Shown: positions 43,212 through 52,146, counted from the first letter of the stretch. The stretch is 64,000 bases of DNA from Candidatus Rifleibacteriota bacterium (GCA_015233565.1 JADFXM010000016.1:1-64000); one strand, 5' to 3'. Notes: generated by a model not told the origin, from the letters alone. Program-made: numbers and translations.

Positions 43212-43364
43212 TAAAAAGTTATCGAACCACGAGTCATTAAGATGGTGTCAAATCAAATTTGTTGATACGTATTTTTTGTACTGTAGCAAATTTGCCGTAA
43301 GAAAGACTTGACCGATTTCCAAAAAATTTGCGGAATTGCACTTATCAAAAAGATGGAATTGTAC

Positions 43365-43790
43365 ATGGATGAATTTATTGCACATAACGAAGAGGAAACT
43401 CTCCAACATGCAGAAAAGTTTGCTGGCGAGAATTCTTTTGGCCTGATACTTTTGCGAGGTCCATTGGGAGCGGGAAAAACAACCTGGACCCGTGGATTTG
43501 CACGTAGCCTGGGAATTGAAGATCAGGTGGCAAGCCCCTCATACACTCTTCTGAATGTTTATAGATCTTCTGAAAAAGTGTTGTTCCATTTTGACTTGTA
43601 CAGGTTGAATTCCCTCGAAGAAGTGCAGGATGTTGGTTTATTTGAGATTCTTGAAGAAGGTCATCCTTGCGTGGTTGAATGGTCCGATCGAGTTGACGGC
43701 CTTGAAAAATGGGATCATTCAGATATTGAAATTCAGCCATTGACTGATGGAACGAGAGTAATCAGATGCAGCTTGAAAAAAAACGAATGA
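43365..43790 (+). CDS. tsaE: tRNA threonylcarbamoyladenosine biosynthesis ATPase TsaE
   Basis: A P-loop protein of about 141 residues with GPLGAGKTTWTRGFARSLGI, the SPSYTLLNVY motif and the family motif HFDLYRL followed by EEVQDVGLFEIL and CVVEWSDRVDGL. It drives the TsaB-TsaD complex that makes t6A at position 37 of ANN-decoding tRNAs. The start at 43365 has GGA 7 bases upstream and gives the usual N-terminus; ATG codons at 43353 and 43308 are alternatives. Its stop overlaps the next gene as ATGA. Confidence 0.93.
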   Translation: MDEFIAHNEEETLQHAEKFAGENSFGLILLRGPLGAGKTTWTRGFARSLGIEDQVASPSYTLLNVYRSSEKVLFHFDLYRLNSLEEVQDVGLFEILEEGHPCVVEWSDRVDGLEKWDHSDIEIQPLTDGTRVIRCSLKKNE

Positions 43791-44458
43791 GAAGTTTTCT
43801 CTTTTTGGATGCTTCCACCTGCGAAGTCGGAGGAATGGCTTGCCACAATGGAAAATTGAAAGAATTCCTTTGGAAGACAAAACATGATTTTGCAGCCCGT
43901 ATTCCTGAAATGTTTGATCAAATGCTCTCTAAAGTTGATGCCAAATTTGAGGAAATTGATCTTTTGGCCGTTGGAACTGGCCCCGGAAGTCTTACTGGCT
44001 TGAGAGTGGCTGCCTGCTTTTGCCGGACAATTTGTCAGGTTTCAGGGAAACCTCTATTGGGAATCTCACTTTTTGAATGGGCTATTGCAACTTTGTGTGC
44101 TCAAGGTGAACTTCCCCCTTACCGATTGTCTATCCCATACATTAGGGATACTCTATTCTCAATCGTTATCCCGGTTGATTCTTTCTCTCATTTGCATGGA
44201 CCCGTATTTGATAAGTCAATTCTGCACGAGAAGCTGGAAATTATTAACAAAAAATTTGAGTGCAAGGAAATCAAGCATTTTGGAATAAAATATTCGGATG
44301 AGGGAATAGCCCGATTAAATCTTGATTATAAGCCTCTCGAAGCTTATATCAATTCTCTCGCTCTTGATTGTAGCAGGAGTTCCTTATTCTCGGTCCTTCC
44401 ATTGTATGTTGCCCCTTCAATTGCCGAAATCAACCTTGGAATAAAAGGTAATATCTGA
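43787..44458 (+). CDS. tsaB: TsaB, t6A synthesis complex subunit
   Basis: Residues follow TsaB: FLFLDASTCEVGG at the N-terminus and LLAVGTGPGSLTGLRVAACF, in which the GPGSxTGLR motif is diagnostic. TsaB lacks the catalytic His pair of TsaD and serves as its scaffold. I start it at the ATG at 43787, overlapping the tsaE stop by ATGA; a longer start at 43766 is possible. The ribosome site is weak, in keeping with translational coupling. It is followed by tsaD 10 bases on. Confidence 0.92.
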   Translation: MRSFLFLDASTCEVGGMACHNGKLKEFLWKTKHDFAARIPEMFDQMLSKVDAKFEEIDLLAVGTGPGSLTGLRVAACFCRTICQVSGKPLLGISLFEWAIATLCAQGELPPYRLSIPYIRDTLFSIVIPVDSFSHLHGPVFDKSILHEKLEIINKKFECKEIKHFGIKYSDEGIARLNLDYKPLEAYINSLALDCSRSSLFSVLPLYVAPSIAEINLGIKGNI

Positions 44459-44468
44459 AAGTGAGTTT

Positions 44469-45623
44469 ATGATTACTCTTGGAATAGAATCATCGTGTGA
44501 CGATACATCTCTGGCTCTTGTTGAAGATGGAGTCCGGATTATTGAAAGTTTGGTATCATCACAAATTGAGATCCATCGACGGTTTGGTGGAGTAGTGCCA
44601 GAAGTTGCATCCAGAAAGCATCTTGAGGCGATAAATCCTATGTTCGATGAACTTTTCGAGAAATCGGGAAAAAGCATTTCCGATGTCAGTCAGGTAGCTG
44701 TAACAGCGGGACCTGGCCTTCTTGGAGCACTCCTGGTCGGACTTTCAGCGGCAAAAGCAATTGCCTGGAAACTTAAACTTCCTCTTATACCGGTTAACCA
44801 TCTTGAAGCACACTTGTCAGCGGCATTCCTGGCTCGTATTGAACCTCCGACTTGGCCCTTCCTGGGACTAGTTGTTTCGGGAGGGCATTCAAATCTGGTT
44901 ATTGTCCGAGGAGCCAGAGAGTTTCAAAATTTGGGAAGAACTGTAGATGACGCGCCTGGCGAGCTGTTTGACAAGATCGCACGCCACCTTGATATCGGTT
45001 ACCCTGGCGGGCCGGCTATCCAAAAGGTCGGGGAGCATGGTGATCCTCACAGGTATGCCCTCCCAAGACCAATGGCTGGAAAAGGCTATGGATTCTCATT
45101 TAGCGGCTTAAAGACCGCTGTGTTAAGGGTTGTACAACAGGAAAAAGAGCAGATCAACCTCCCTGACTTGTGTGCTTCCCTTCAAGAGGCAGTCGGTGAC
45201 ACCGTCATTGGGAAAATCGAAGCTGCACTAGATGAATTTAGAATAGGTAAACTCGTTATTGCTGGTGGAGTTGCCGCAAACGCAGTTTTACGAAAAAAAG
45301 CATCGGATATGGCTCTGAAACGTGGTGTAGAACTCCTCATTCCGCCACTCAGTCTCTGTTCCGATAATTCTGCCATGGTTGCCGCAAATGGATTTTTTTG
45401 TGCAAGTTGTTATTCCCGGAAAAAAACACCTTGTACTGGTTTGCAAAAAATTTCCGATGATGATGAATCGACCAGTATAGCTCAAGGAACTAATCCAACT
45501 TTTACTACAATTAATTCATCAACATCGGGTGATCAGGGTGAAATAAACTCGCGTGGTTCGTCCAACAATCTTGACATCAATGCCACTGCCGTTTGGGCGA
45601 TGGGACAGGAACTTCCGAAATGA
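44469..45623 (+). CDS. tsaD: TsaD, tRNA N6-threonylcarbamoyladenosine transferase
   Basis: The catalytic subunit: metal-ligand His pair in PVNHLEAHLSAAF, the third ligand in LCSDNSAMVA, and the ATP-binding motif GLVVSGGHSNLVIV. It transfers the carbamoyl-threonyl group to A37. Unusually, a 45-50 residue Ser/Thr/Asn-rich insert (including TSIAQGTNPTFTTINSSTSG) lies between the SDNSAM region and the normal C-terminal end (LDINATAVWAMGQELPK). The insert should be a surface loop. Ribosome site AAGTGAG precedes the ATG. Confidence 0.94.
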   Translation: MITLGIESSCDDTSLALVEDGVRIIESLVSSQIEIHRRFGGVVPEVASRKHLEAINPMFDELFEKSGKSISDVSQVAVTAGPGLLGALLVGLSAAKAIAWKLKLPLIPVNHLEAHLSAAFLARIEPPTWPFLGLVVSGGHSNLVIVRGAREFQNLGRTVDDAPGELFDKIARHLDIGYPGGPAIQKVGEHGDPHRYALPRPMAGKGYGFSFSGLKTAVLRVVQQEKEQINLPDLCASLQEAVGDTVIGKIEAALDEFRIGKLVIAGGVAANAVLRKKASDMALKRGVELLIPPLSLCSDNSAMVAANGFFCASCYSRKKTPCTGLQKISDDDESTSIAQGTNPTFTTINSSTSGDQGEINSRGSSNNLDINATAVWAMGQELPK

Positions 45624-45832
45624 TAAGAAACAAAGAGACTATAGCAAATTTACTGGAGAAATTTCCCAAAAAAATGCGTAGAAAGAGTGATTCAAAGATT
45701 AGTGAAAAAACTTTTAATGCGCCACGTTTCTCTGCATTTAACCATGTCTTCGGAAGAATAACTAACAGTCAAGTAGCTACAGTGCCGAAACCGCTGTTTA
45801 AAAAAACACAGCTTGATATGTTGCTTCGATGA
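45620..45832 (+). CDS. Small basic protein overlapping the end of tsaD (70 aa), hypothetical
   Basis: The ATG at 45620 overlaps the tsaD stop as ATGA, suggesting coupling. The product, MIRNKETIANLLEKFPKK..., is basic and shows no motif I recognise. It could be a real coupled small gene or a chance frame. No independent ribosome site is needed for ATGA coupling, and none is seen. Confidence 0.4.
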   Translation: MIRNKETIANLLEKFPKKMRRKSDSKISEKTFNAPRFSAFNHVFGRITNSQVATVPKPLFKKTQLDMLLR

Positions 45833-46078
45833 AGCTTCAGAAGCGGTCAAAAAATGTTAAGTCGCACGGTGTACGGGAAAAAAATTGATGAAAATAGTAG
45901 GAATATAGGACCGAAAAATTTTGGAATGGTACAAGAAAAATCATGCTAAGGGTGTTTTTCGATAGATTCGTCGGCCCTCGTGAAGCTGAGTCGAAGCTAC
46001 TCTAGCGAATAGCAAGTTAATTTTGCTGCGACAATAGACTTGCTGTAGAGCTGATTATAGGGAAAAAAGGAAAGTAAT

Positions 46079-47962
46079 ATGGGAAGCGGTATAATCAGGA
46101 TTCTTGACGAGTCGGTTGTAAATCAGATTGCAGCCGGCGAAGTCGTGGAAAGACCTGCTTCGGTTGTTAAGGAGCTGATCGAAAATTCAATCGATGCACA
46201 AGCTCAGGCTATCGAAATCGAAATTAAGGATGGTGGACAAAAACTAATCGAAGTGGTTGACGATGGTGTGGGGATGTGCCAAGCTGATGCCATAAGAGCT
46301 TTCAGCGTCCATGCCACAAGTAAGATTGAAATCGCCGATGATTTGAATTCCCTTTCAACATTAGGATTCCGGGGCGAGGCGCTTGCAAGCATAGCATCGG
46401 TTTCCAGGGTGGCACTTATCACCCGTCAGCAGGATGCCCAAATGGGAACACGTGTCCAGATTGAATTTGGACAGATGAAATCCGTTGAGGGAGCCGCTCA
46501 TCCACCTGGGACAACAATACAGATTAAAAACATCTTTCAAAATGTCCCGGCCAGAAAAAAATTTCTGAAAAGCCCGCAAGTTGAAACTTCAAATATTTCC
46601 GATATTATTTGCCACTATATGCTTGGCTATCCGGAGATCTCATTCAGGTTTACCCGGTCAAATGTTCAGATTGCCTGTTCAAACGGGCAGGGAAATCTGG
46701 CTGACTCAGTTCTTTCTGTTTATGGAGCAGAGATCGCCCGCAACCTGATTCCATTGAAAAAAACGGGAGTTACGACTAATACTGGAATTTCAATTAAGGG
46801 ATTTATTTCTCCTCCCAATCATGCAAGACCATCAGCTCGCTTCATTACAACGCTGGTTAATCGACGTTTTGTCAGGTCCAAATTGATAGCACAAGCTGTT
46901 TCTAAGGCACTCTCGGCTTTCTTCCCTAAAGGGAGATTCCCTGTGTTGATCATGGATTTAAGACTCCCACCGGATTTGGTGGACGTAAATGTCCATCCAC
47001 AGAAAACTGAGGTCAGATTTCGGGATGAGCGCTCAATTTTTGGACTTGTACTTGAATGCTTGCAATCAAGTTTGTCCGGGTTGAGAATGATTGTACCTAC
47101 CGATATGCAACCTGACCAGGTTCCAATCCAACCTGAACTTATGGGGGAAGAGGATGATGAATCCAAGGAACAACCCTCTCCTGAGGATGTCTATTCCAAG
47201 AGCGTTTCCGATGATAATCCTCCTCCTGTAAATTCTGCGCCTCAGTTAACTCAGCAACAATCACTTTTCCGGCCGCCTGCAGGTGGCTCCTTGGAAAAAA
47301 GTTATTCCCTTAAACCAAATTCTCCGCCTGCCGGTACTTCAAGTGGAGTTTTCTCGAGTACGAGCCTTGTCCCTGTGGATTCGTTGCATGATCCTAAAAT
47401 ACTTGCACAATTCATGAACAGCTATCTTCTTGGAGAAGACCGCGACGGGCTTTTCATCATTGACCAACATGCCGCTCACGAAAGAGTTTTGTTTGACACT
47501 TATGTTGAGAATTATCGGGAGCAAAAAGTGCATGCTCAGCCTTTGTTATTCCCACTTCCACTGAAATTACTTCCTTCCGAACGAATGATTTTATCTGATC
47601 GTCAGGAGGAATTGAAACAATTGGGTTTCACCATCCAACAGGAAGAGGATGGACAATTTTACACAACTGCTGTTCCTATCGTCGATGGCAAATCGACCCA
47701 AAATGAAGTCATCCAGGACTTACTGGGACAAGTTTTGGGAGGCTGGGAAGGCCGCAGCTTAATGGAAGTTAAGTCCGATTTGTTGAAAGTCATGGCCTGC
47801 AAAAATGCTGTTAAAGCTGGCGACCCACTGAAGGAACCGGAAATGCGCTCGCTTTTCGCTCAACTTTTGAAAACTCGGAATCCTTACACTTGCCCTCATG
47901 GTCGGCCGGTTGTTCTGAGATTGACTTTAAAGCAGATAGAAACCGCGTTTCTCCGCACCTAG
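46079..47962 (+). CDS. mutL: DNA mismatch repair protein MutL, endonuclease type
   Basis: The N-terminal GHKL ATPase is intact: VVNQIAAGEVVERP, LIENSIDAQ (ATP-binding Glu and Asn), DDGVGM and TLGFRGEALASI. After a Pro/Ser-rich linker (about 350-430) the C-terminal domain carries the metal-binding endonuclease motifs: DQHAAHERVLFD, ACKNAVKAG and CPHGRPVV, with a final FLRT. The DQHA(X)2E(X)4E motif ends in Asp rather than Glu. This resembles nicking MutL of bacteria lacking mutH. Start 46079 has GAAAGGAAAG a few bases upstream. Confidence 0.95.
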   Translation: MGSGIIRILDESVVNQIAAGEVVERPASVVKELIENSIDAQAQAIEIEIKDGGQKLIEVVDDGVGMCQADAIRAFSVHATSKIEIADDLNSLSTLGFRGEALASIASVSRVALITRQQDAQMGTRVQIEFGQMKSVEGAAHPPGTTIQIKNIFQNVPARKKFLKSPQVETSNISDIICHYMLGYPEISFRFTRSNVQIACSNGQGNLADSVLSVYGAEIARNLIPLKKTGVTTNTGISIKGFISPPNHARPSARFITTLVNRRFVRSKLIAQAVSKALSAFFPKGRFPVLIMDLRLPPDLVDVNVHPQKTEVRFRDERSIFGLVLECLQSSLSGLRMIVPTDMQPDQVPIQPELMGEEDDESKEQPSPEDVYSKSVSDDNPPPVNSAPQLTQQQSLFRPPAGGSLEKSYSLKPNSPPAGTSSGVFSSTSLVPVDSLHDPKILAQFMNSYLLGEDRDGLFIIDQHAAHERVLFDTYVENYREQKVHAQPLLFPLPLKLLPSERMILSDRQEELKQLGFTIQQEEDGQFYTTAVPIVDGKSTQNEVIQDLLGQVLGGWEGRSLMEVKSDLLKVMACKNAVKAGDPLKEPEMRSLFAQLLKTRNPYTCPHGRPVVLRLTLKQIETAFLRT

Positions 47963-47985
47963 GTTAATAGAGATATAGAATAAAT

Positions 47986-48933
47986 ATGAGTAATTGCAAT
48001 TTTTTTGAGTTGCCGCCTCCTCTTTTGGCGATACTTGGGCCGACCGCTGCGGGCAAGACTGGACTTTCGGTTAAGCTGTCCGAATATTTCAACGTTGAGG
48101 TCATAAATTGTGACTCAAGGCAAGTTTACCGGGAAATGGACATCGGAACTGCAAAACCAACACCCGATGAACGGCAGAAAGTAACGCATCATTTTCTCGA
48201 CATAATTGCACCAGACGAAAGTTTTAATGCCGGACATTTTGTGGCATGCGCAAGGCCTCTTCTCGCTAAGATCTGGAGCGAAAAAAAGACTCCGTTAGTT
48301 GTTGGAGGGACTGGATTTTATTTTGATGCCCTTATCCAGGGGCTTCCGGAAATTGGTGAGAATGAAGCAATAAGAAATGAGCTTCAAGAGGCTTTTTTCC
48401 GGAATGGAATCGGAGTATTATTAAAGGAACTGAGCAAATTAGACCCTGAAGCTGCTGAGCACGTTGATGTTGCCAATCCACGAAGACTTTTGAGAGCCCT
48501 GGAGATGATTAAACTTTCGGGTTTGTCCCTGAAGGAAATCGAAGAAAAGCGTGAAAAACTAAATGCCAGGGTACTACCCTTTTTAATTAATCTTCCCCGA
48601 AACTTATTGGTTGAGCGGATTTATAAAAGAGTTGATGAAATGATTGAATCTGGTCTGGAAAATGAGGCTAAGACCTTATTTGAAAAATATGGTGAAGACG
48701 CTGAAGGATTGAATACGATCGGATATCATGAATGGCGCGACTATTGGGAAGGTAAGACAAAATTCTCCGAAACTGTAGAGTCGATAAAAATTCACACCAG
48801 ACAATATGCCAAGAGGCAGGTGACCTGGTTTAAAAAGCGTCCCGGGGGTGATTTCCTGGATCCTTCTGAAGCTGGGACTTTTGATGCAATTGTACAATCA
48901 ATTAAAACTTTCCTGGATTTCAAAACCAGGTAA
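47986..48933 (+). CDS. miaA: tRNA dimethylallyltransferase MiaA
   Basis: P-loop LGPTAAGKTGLSVKLSE, then NCDSRQVYREMDIGTAKP and HHFLDIIAPDESFNAGHFV, GGTGFYFDALIQGLP and TRQYAKRQVTWFKKRPG. Length (315 aa) and motif order fit MiaA, which adds a dimethylallyl group to A37 of tRNAs reading UNN codons. It follows mutL by about 23 bases, the widespread mutL-miaA order. The residues after WFKKRPG form the usual short tail. Confidence 0.95.
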   Translation: MSNCNFFELPPPLLAILGPTAAGKTGLSVKLSEYFNVEVINCDSRQVYREMDIGTAKPTPDERQKVTHHFLDIIAPDESFNAGHFVACARPLLAKIWSEKKTPLVVGGTGFYFDALIQGLPEIGENEAIRNELQEAFFRNGIGVLLKELSKLDPEAAEHVDVANPRRLLRALEMIKLSGLSLKEIEEKREKLNARVLPFLINLPRNLLVERIYKRVDEMIESGLENEAKTLFEKYGEDAEGLNTIGYHEWRDYWEGKTKFSETVESIKIHTRQYAKRQVTWFKKRPGGDFLDPSEAGTFDAIVQSIKTFLDFKTR

Positions 48934-49092
48934 GGGGGAAGCGATGAGATCAAATTCTGAAAGTTTTATCCACTTAAGAATTCCTGGAAGAAGCAAGGCA
49001 CTCTTTCTTTATTTTGACTGAGAGTGAAGAGCTTGTAGCATTATTGCCGGAAGTTATTAACGCAAAACAGAAAATTGAAAACCGCTCCTAAA

Positions 49093-49168
49093 GAGCTTGT
49101 CGCACAATTTCAAGATTGTCGAAAATACAAAACATGAGATCAGCATTTCAAGCCACTTCTAAACATCA
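49093..49168 (-). repeat. Left arm of a 76-bp inverted repeat bracketing the Rpn genes
   Basis: This 76-bp segment is an inverted copy of 51369-51444 with about 10 mismatches, including a perfect 29-base core (TACAAAACATGAGATCAGCA onward). The right arm lies at the start of the PIN-domain pseudogene, so this arm is a displaced copy of that gene start. Confidence 0.9.
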
Positions 49169-49216
49169 GATTTTTGAATAATTGATAAAAATCCTTATTT
49201 GTAAAATTTGATGTAT

Positions 49217-50209
49217 TCATTTTCCAGAAAGTTTCTTTTCCAATTCTTGTATTCTTTTCATTGATTCCTGCAAGGCTTGGTCCTTCTCATTCAAGGCCTC
49301 ATTTTTCTCGCGAATGACTTTTTGATTTTCAGATATTATTTTTTGATTCTCGGATATTGTTTTTTCGTTTTCACTAATTTTCTTATCTCTTTCATTAATG
49401 GCTTTTTCCAGATCTTTGGTGGCGTCCTCAAAAACTCTCAAGGCTTCTTGCTCTTTCTCAAGTTCTTTTTTTTCTTCGGGGTCAGTACCGGCATGGTGCA
49501 ACAGGTCGATCATGCTTTTAATGACTTCTTCATCAATTAGATGGGGGTAATCTTTGAGTATTTCATGATCATCCAGAAAGTTGGCTTGTTCGAATACGGT
49601 CAATAACTTTTCGATTCTGGTCTGTAATCGTGGCTTTATTCGGGGTAACTGAACAACGAAACAATCGTGGGATAGCTTTTCAATAAATGGACTTTTTTGA
49701 TCCAGGACTTTATGATCGATCAAATCGATGTATTGGCGTTCAACCTTAACTAATGAAGTTTCAATTTCAGGTAATTTAAATCCAAGTAGATAAATTGTCC
49801 TGATTGGCAGAGCTTCTTGTACTTTGCCGTCTAGAGTTTCAATTTCGTCAGTTTTCCGGTATTGATCTCCGAGATAATTGCGAAACCTCATTAAATCAAC
49901 GGCTTTTTTTGCCTTCTGAATCTCGATTAAAACTTTTTTAAAACTATTATCCGGAGCTTTGATTGTTGCAATAAAATCCAGGCGGTAGACGGAAAGACCA
50001 CATAATCCGTAAATTTTTTCACGGATTTCTTCCAATTTCTTAGGGTCATCAGTGGCTTTTATTTCCTTGTAGAAAGTGAATTCCTGTGGTTTTACCTGAA
50101 TATCCGTTATTGTTTCGCCAGTCAAGGTTTCAATGAAAAACCGTGCGATTTTTTTATCCTCCATTAACCGCTTAAACACTACATCATAGATAGGATTTGC
50201 AATAATCAT
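49217..50209 (-). CDS. Rpn-family (PD-(D/E)XK) nuclease, first of a tandem pair
   Basis: The N-terminus, NPIYDVVFKRLMEDKKIARF and RLDFIATI followed by KKVLIEIQKAK, is that of the recombination-promoting nuclease / PDDEXK transposase-like family: catalytic Asp in RLDF and Glu/Gln in IEIQ with a following Lys. The C-terminal third is a strongly heptad-like helix of repeated KIISENQKVI-type words (about residues 265-330). Rpn proteins are DNA endonucleases, some implicated in phage defence. It follows the second Rpn gene by 10 bases in the same direction. Start 50209 is the only ATG before the domain. Confidence 0.88.
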   Translation of the reverse strand: MIIANPIYDVVFKRLMEDKKIARFFIETLTGETITDIQVKPQEFTFYKEIKATDDPKKLEEIREKIYGLCGLSVYRLDFIATIKAPDNSFKKVLIEIQKAKKAVDLMRFRNYLGDQYRKTDEIETLDGKVQEALPIRTIYLLGFKLPEIETSLVKVERQYIDLIDHKVLDQKSPFIEKLSHDCFVVQLPRIKPRLQTRIEKLLTVFEQANFLDDHEILKDYPHLIDEEVIKSMIDLLHHAGTDPEEKKELEKEQEALRVFEDATKDLEKAINERDKKISENEKTISENQKIISENQKVIREKNEALNEKDQALQESMKRIQELEKKLSGK

Positions 50210-50219
50210 AATTTTGCGC

Positions 50220-51152
50220 CTAAACCAACAGTTTTTTGATTGCTTCGAGACTTAAGCCCGTAGCTTGGGAAATGTTTTCCGGAGGTAGTTTCATTAAAAG
50301 GAGATTTCTGGCTGTTTGTAGTAGTGCTTTTTGTTTATTCTCCTCACCTTTTTTGATGCCGATCTCCTCACCTTTTTTGATGCCGATCTCTTCGCCTTCT
50401 TTGAGACCTTCCAATTTGCCCACTCCGTAGGTTGATTGTACCATGCTTGCCTGATAATGCAGATCATCGTTATAGCTTTCGTAAGCTCTTCGCTCTTCAT
50501 CAGACAGCTTTAAAATATCAAGCTCCTCCCAGGCCTTTTTTAGTCCCTTTGCGCTGAATTCACTTTTAATTTTTTCGTTCTTCAGGAAATATATCCATTC
50601 ATCGAGTGTATTTCGCGCCACATCATCGAAATTGTTAACTTTAATCAAATAATATTCCGGAAAGATTTGCTTGGGAAACTCTTTCTTAAAAATTTCCTTT
50701 TGTCGTTCATTTAATTTAAGCTCGTCATGCTTGTGAATACCTTTAAAAGTTGTATTTCCGTAATATATGTAATCTTCGCCATGACCGAAATCAAAATACA
50801 GAATGTTCACTGAATATACTTTTATGACATCAGAATATGGATGCCCAACTTCAAGGTTTTCCGTAATTACTTTCGAGGTGGAAAACAATATTCGTTGCAA
50901 AAAGTCGTGCTCGCTTTCATATTGTATTTCAACTATTACAAGCTGATCTTTGTTGTTTTTTACTTTTACGTCGATACGATTTTGTTTCTGGAATTTGGTA
51001 TCTTTGTTGCTTTCGCTTTCAAGCACGGCCACAATTTTTAAGTCTTCATTCAACAGCTCCGAAAGAAAACCTTCGAGAATTTCAAAATTAGCTTTGCTGC
51101 GCAAAAGCCTTTTAATAGCCCAGTCGAAACTGACAAGTCGGCGTTCTGACAT
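50220..51152 (-). CDS. Rpn-family (PD-(D/E)XK) nuclease, second of the tandem pair
   Basis: The conserved N-terminus reads VSFDWAIKRLLRSKANFEIL, and the active site is RIDVKVKNNKDQLVIVEIQ (Asp and Glu-x-Gln of the PD-(D/E)XK fold). Near residue 262-285 an 8-residue unit, EIGIKKGE, is repeated, followed by a short helical end. ATG at 51152 is preferred; a GTG at 51164 is possible. It is transcribed first of the two and probably cotranscribed. An internal Met at 50444 could start a 74-residue C-terminal product. Confidence 0.9.
   Translation of the reverse strand: MSERRLVSFDWAIKRLLRSKANFEILEGFLSELLNEDLKIVAVLESESNKDTKFQKQNRIDVKVKNNKDQLVIVEIQYESEHDFLQRILFSTSKVITENLEVGHPYSDVIKVYSVNILYFDFGHGEDYIYYGNTTFKGIHKHDELKLNERQKEIFKKEFPKQIFPEYYLIKVNNFDDVARNTLDEWIYFLKNEKIKSEFSAKGLKKAWEELDILKLSDEERRAYESYNDDLHYQASMVQSTYGVGKLEGLKEGEEIGIKKGEEIGIKKGEENKQKALLQTARNLLLMKLPPENISQATGLSLEAIKKLLV
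50340..50411. repeat. 24-bp in-frame repeat near the end of the second Rpn gene
   Basis: CTCCTCACCTTTTTTGATGC and four more bases are repeated at 50340 and 50364 and then in degenerate form at 50388. Each unit encodes EIGIKKGE on the minus strand, so copy-number changes would keep the frame. Confidence 0.9.
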
Positions 51153-51368
51153 AAGAAACCCCACAAATTAACAATCCATGCTCGCTTAACATTGATTATA
51201 AACGAAACATAGAGCAAAAGCAAAAGCCCTGGGAAGGTTGGAAAAAAATCACCAAATTTTACAAAATCAGTTCATGAAACTTGCATCACCAGCTAGTTAA
51301 ATTTTACGAGAAAACTCGCCGATGGATCTGTTGAATAACTAATAAAAAGCAATGATAATGCCAACTTT

Positions 51369-51444
51369 TGATGCGTAGAAGCGGCTTGAAATGCTGATCT
51401 CATGTTTTGTACTTTCGGAAATTTCGGAATTGTGCAACAAGCTC
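51369..51444 (+). repeat. Right arm of the 76-bp inverted repeat
   Basis: Inverted partner of 49093-49168, overlapping the start of the PIN-domain pseudogene. The two arms enclose the Rpn pair plus about 200 bases upstream of it. Confidence 0.9.
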
Positions 51445-51728
51445 CGAGATTGCTGTATTTCGGTCATTACTCGTGCCGAATTTTGGCGGGAGTCGAAGAA
51501 AAGGATCTTCTCAACGTAAAACAGCTTCTCGACCAGTTTTTTCTTTTTGGAATTTACAAATCAACGGCGGATTTGGCAGCGAAACTTCGGAAGGCTCAAG
51601 GCTGGAAATTACCTGATGCTTTTCAAGCGGCAATTTCTCAAGAAAATGGACTAAAATTGGTTACAAGAAACACCAAGGATTTTTTCCCTCAAAAACACAC
51701 GTTTGTTTCGATTCCTGATTCCATTTGA
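51391..51728 (+). pseudogene. Decayed VapC-like PIN-domain toxin gene
   Basis: One frame from 51391 reads a partial PIN N-terminal part with CISVITRAEFWRES, then stops; the frame that continues reads YKSTADLAAKLRKAQGWKLP and then DAFQAAISQENGLKLVTRN, the conserved PIN C-terminal pattern. The break lies near 51480-51500. The N-terminal catalytic Asp is not present and no antitoxin gene is visible upstream. A broken toxin gene fits this best; a sequencing frameshift could explain the frame break but not the missing N-terminus. Confidence 0.75.
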
Positions 51729-51957
51729 TAAGTTTCTTAACGAATCGGAAGCCCTCGATCCTTACTTATTGCATCATTCCGGAAATCGATTGTAAAAATT
51801 GAATCTCAAAGAGATATTCAGGGGAGTCTTGCAGCAGGGAAGATGTGAAAAATTATCAAAAATCGACTAAAAAGGGGTGTGAAAAACATCACAATTGTTT
51901 GTTAGTAAGGTTATCAATTGTCGTACTATGACCAATCCTTCTATTTTTTCACACCTT
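51729..51957. other. Intergenic stretch before the family 3 element
   Basis: No supported gene. TTTTTTCACACCTTCAGGGC at its right end also occurs, in nearly the same form, at 16637. Confidence 0.4.
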
Positions 51958-52146
51958 CAGGGCAAACGTGCACTTTTTTCTCTGTTAATCAATCTTTCAC
52001 GAGATTTCCTGCTGAAGCTTCTTTTCCGGGAATTTCGAAAAAAACTCCCATTTTTTGAAGAAAATATTGGCAGAAAAAAAGGATTTATGAATCCGCATTG
52101 AGGAGATTAACTGCATCAGATCAACAAAAAGTAAGCGTTTGCCCTG
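51958..52146. repeat. Family 3 short element, copy 2 (189 bp)
   Basis: Same CAGGGCAAACG/CGTTTGCCCTG ends, length and sequence as 33122-33310 with scattered substitutions. No flanking duplication is seen here, so this copy is older or has moved with its flanks. Confidence 0.9.
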
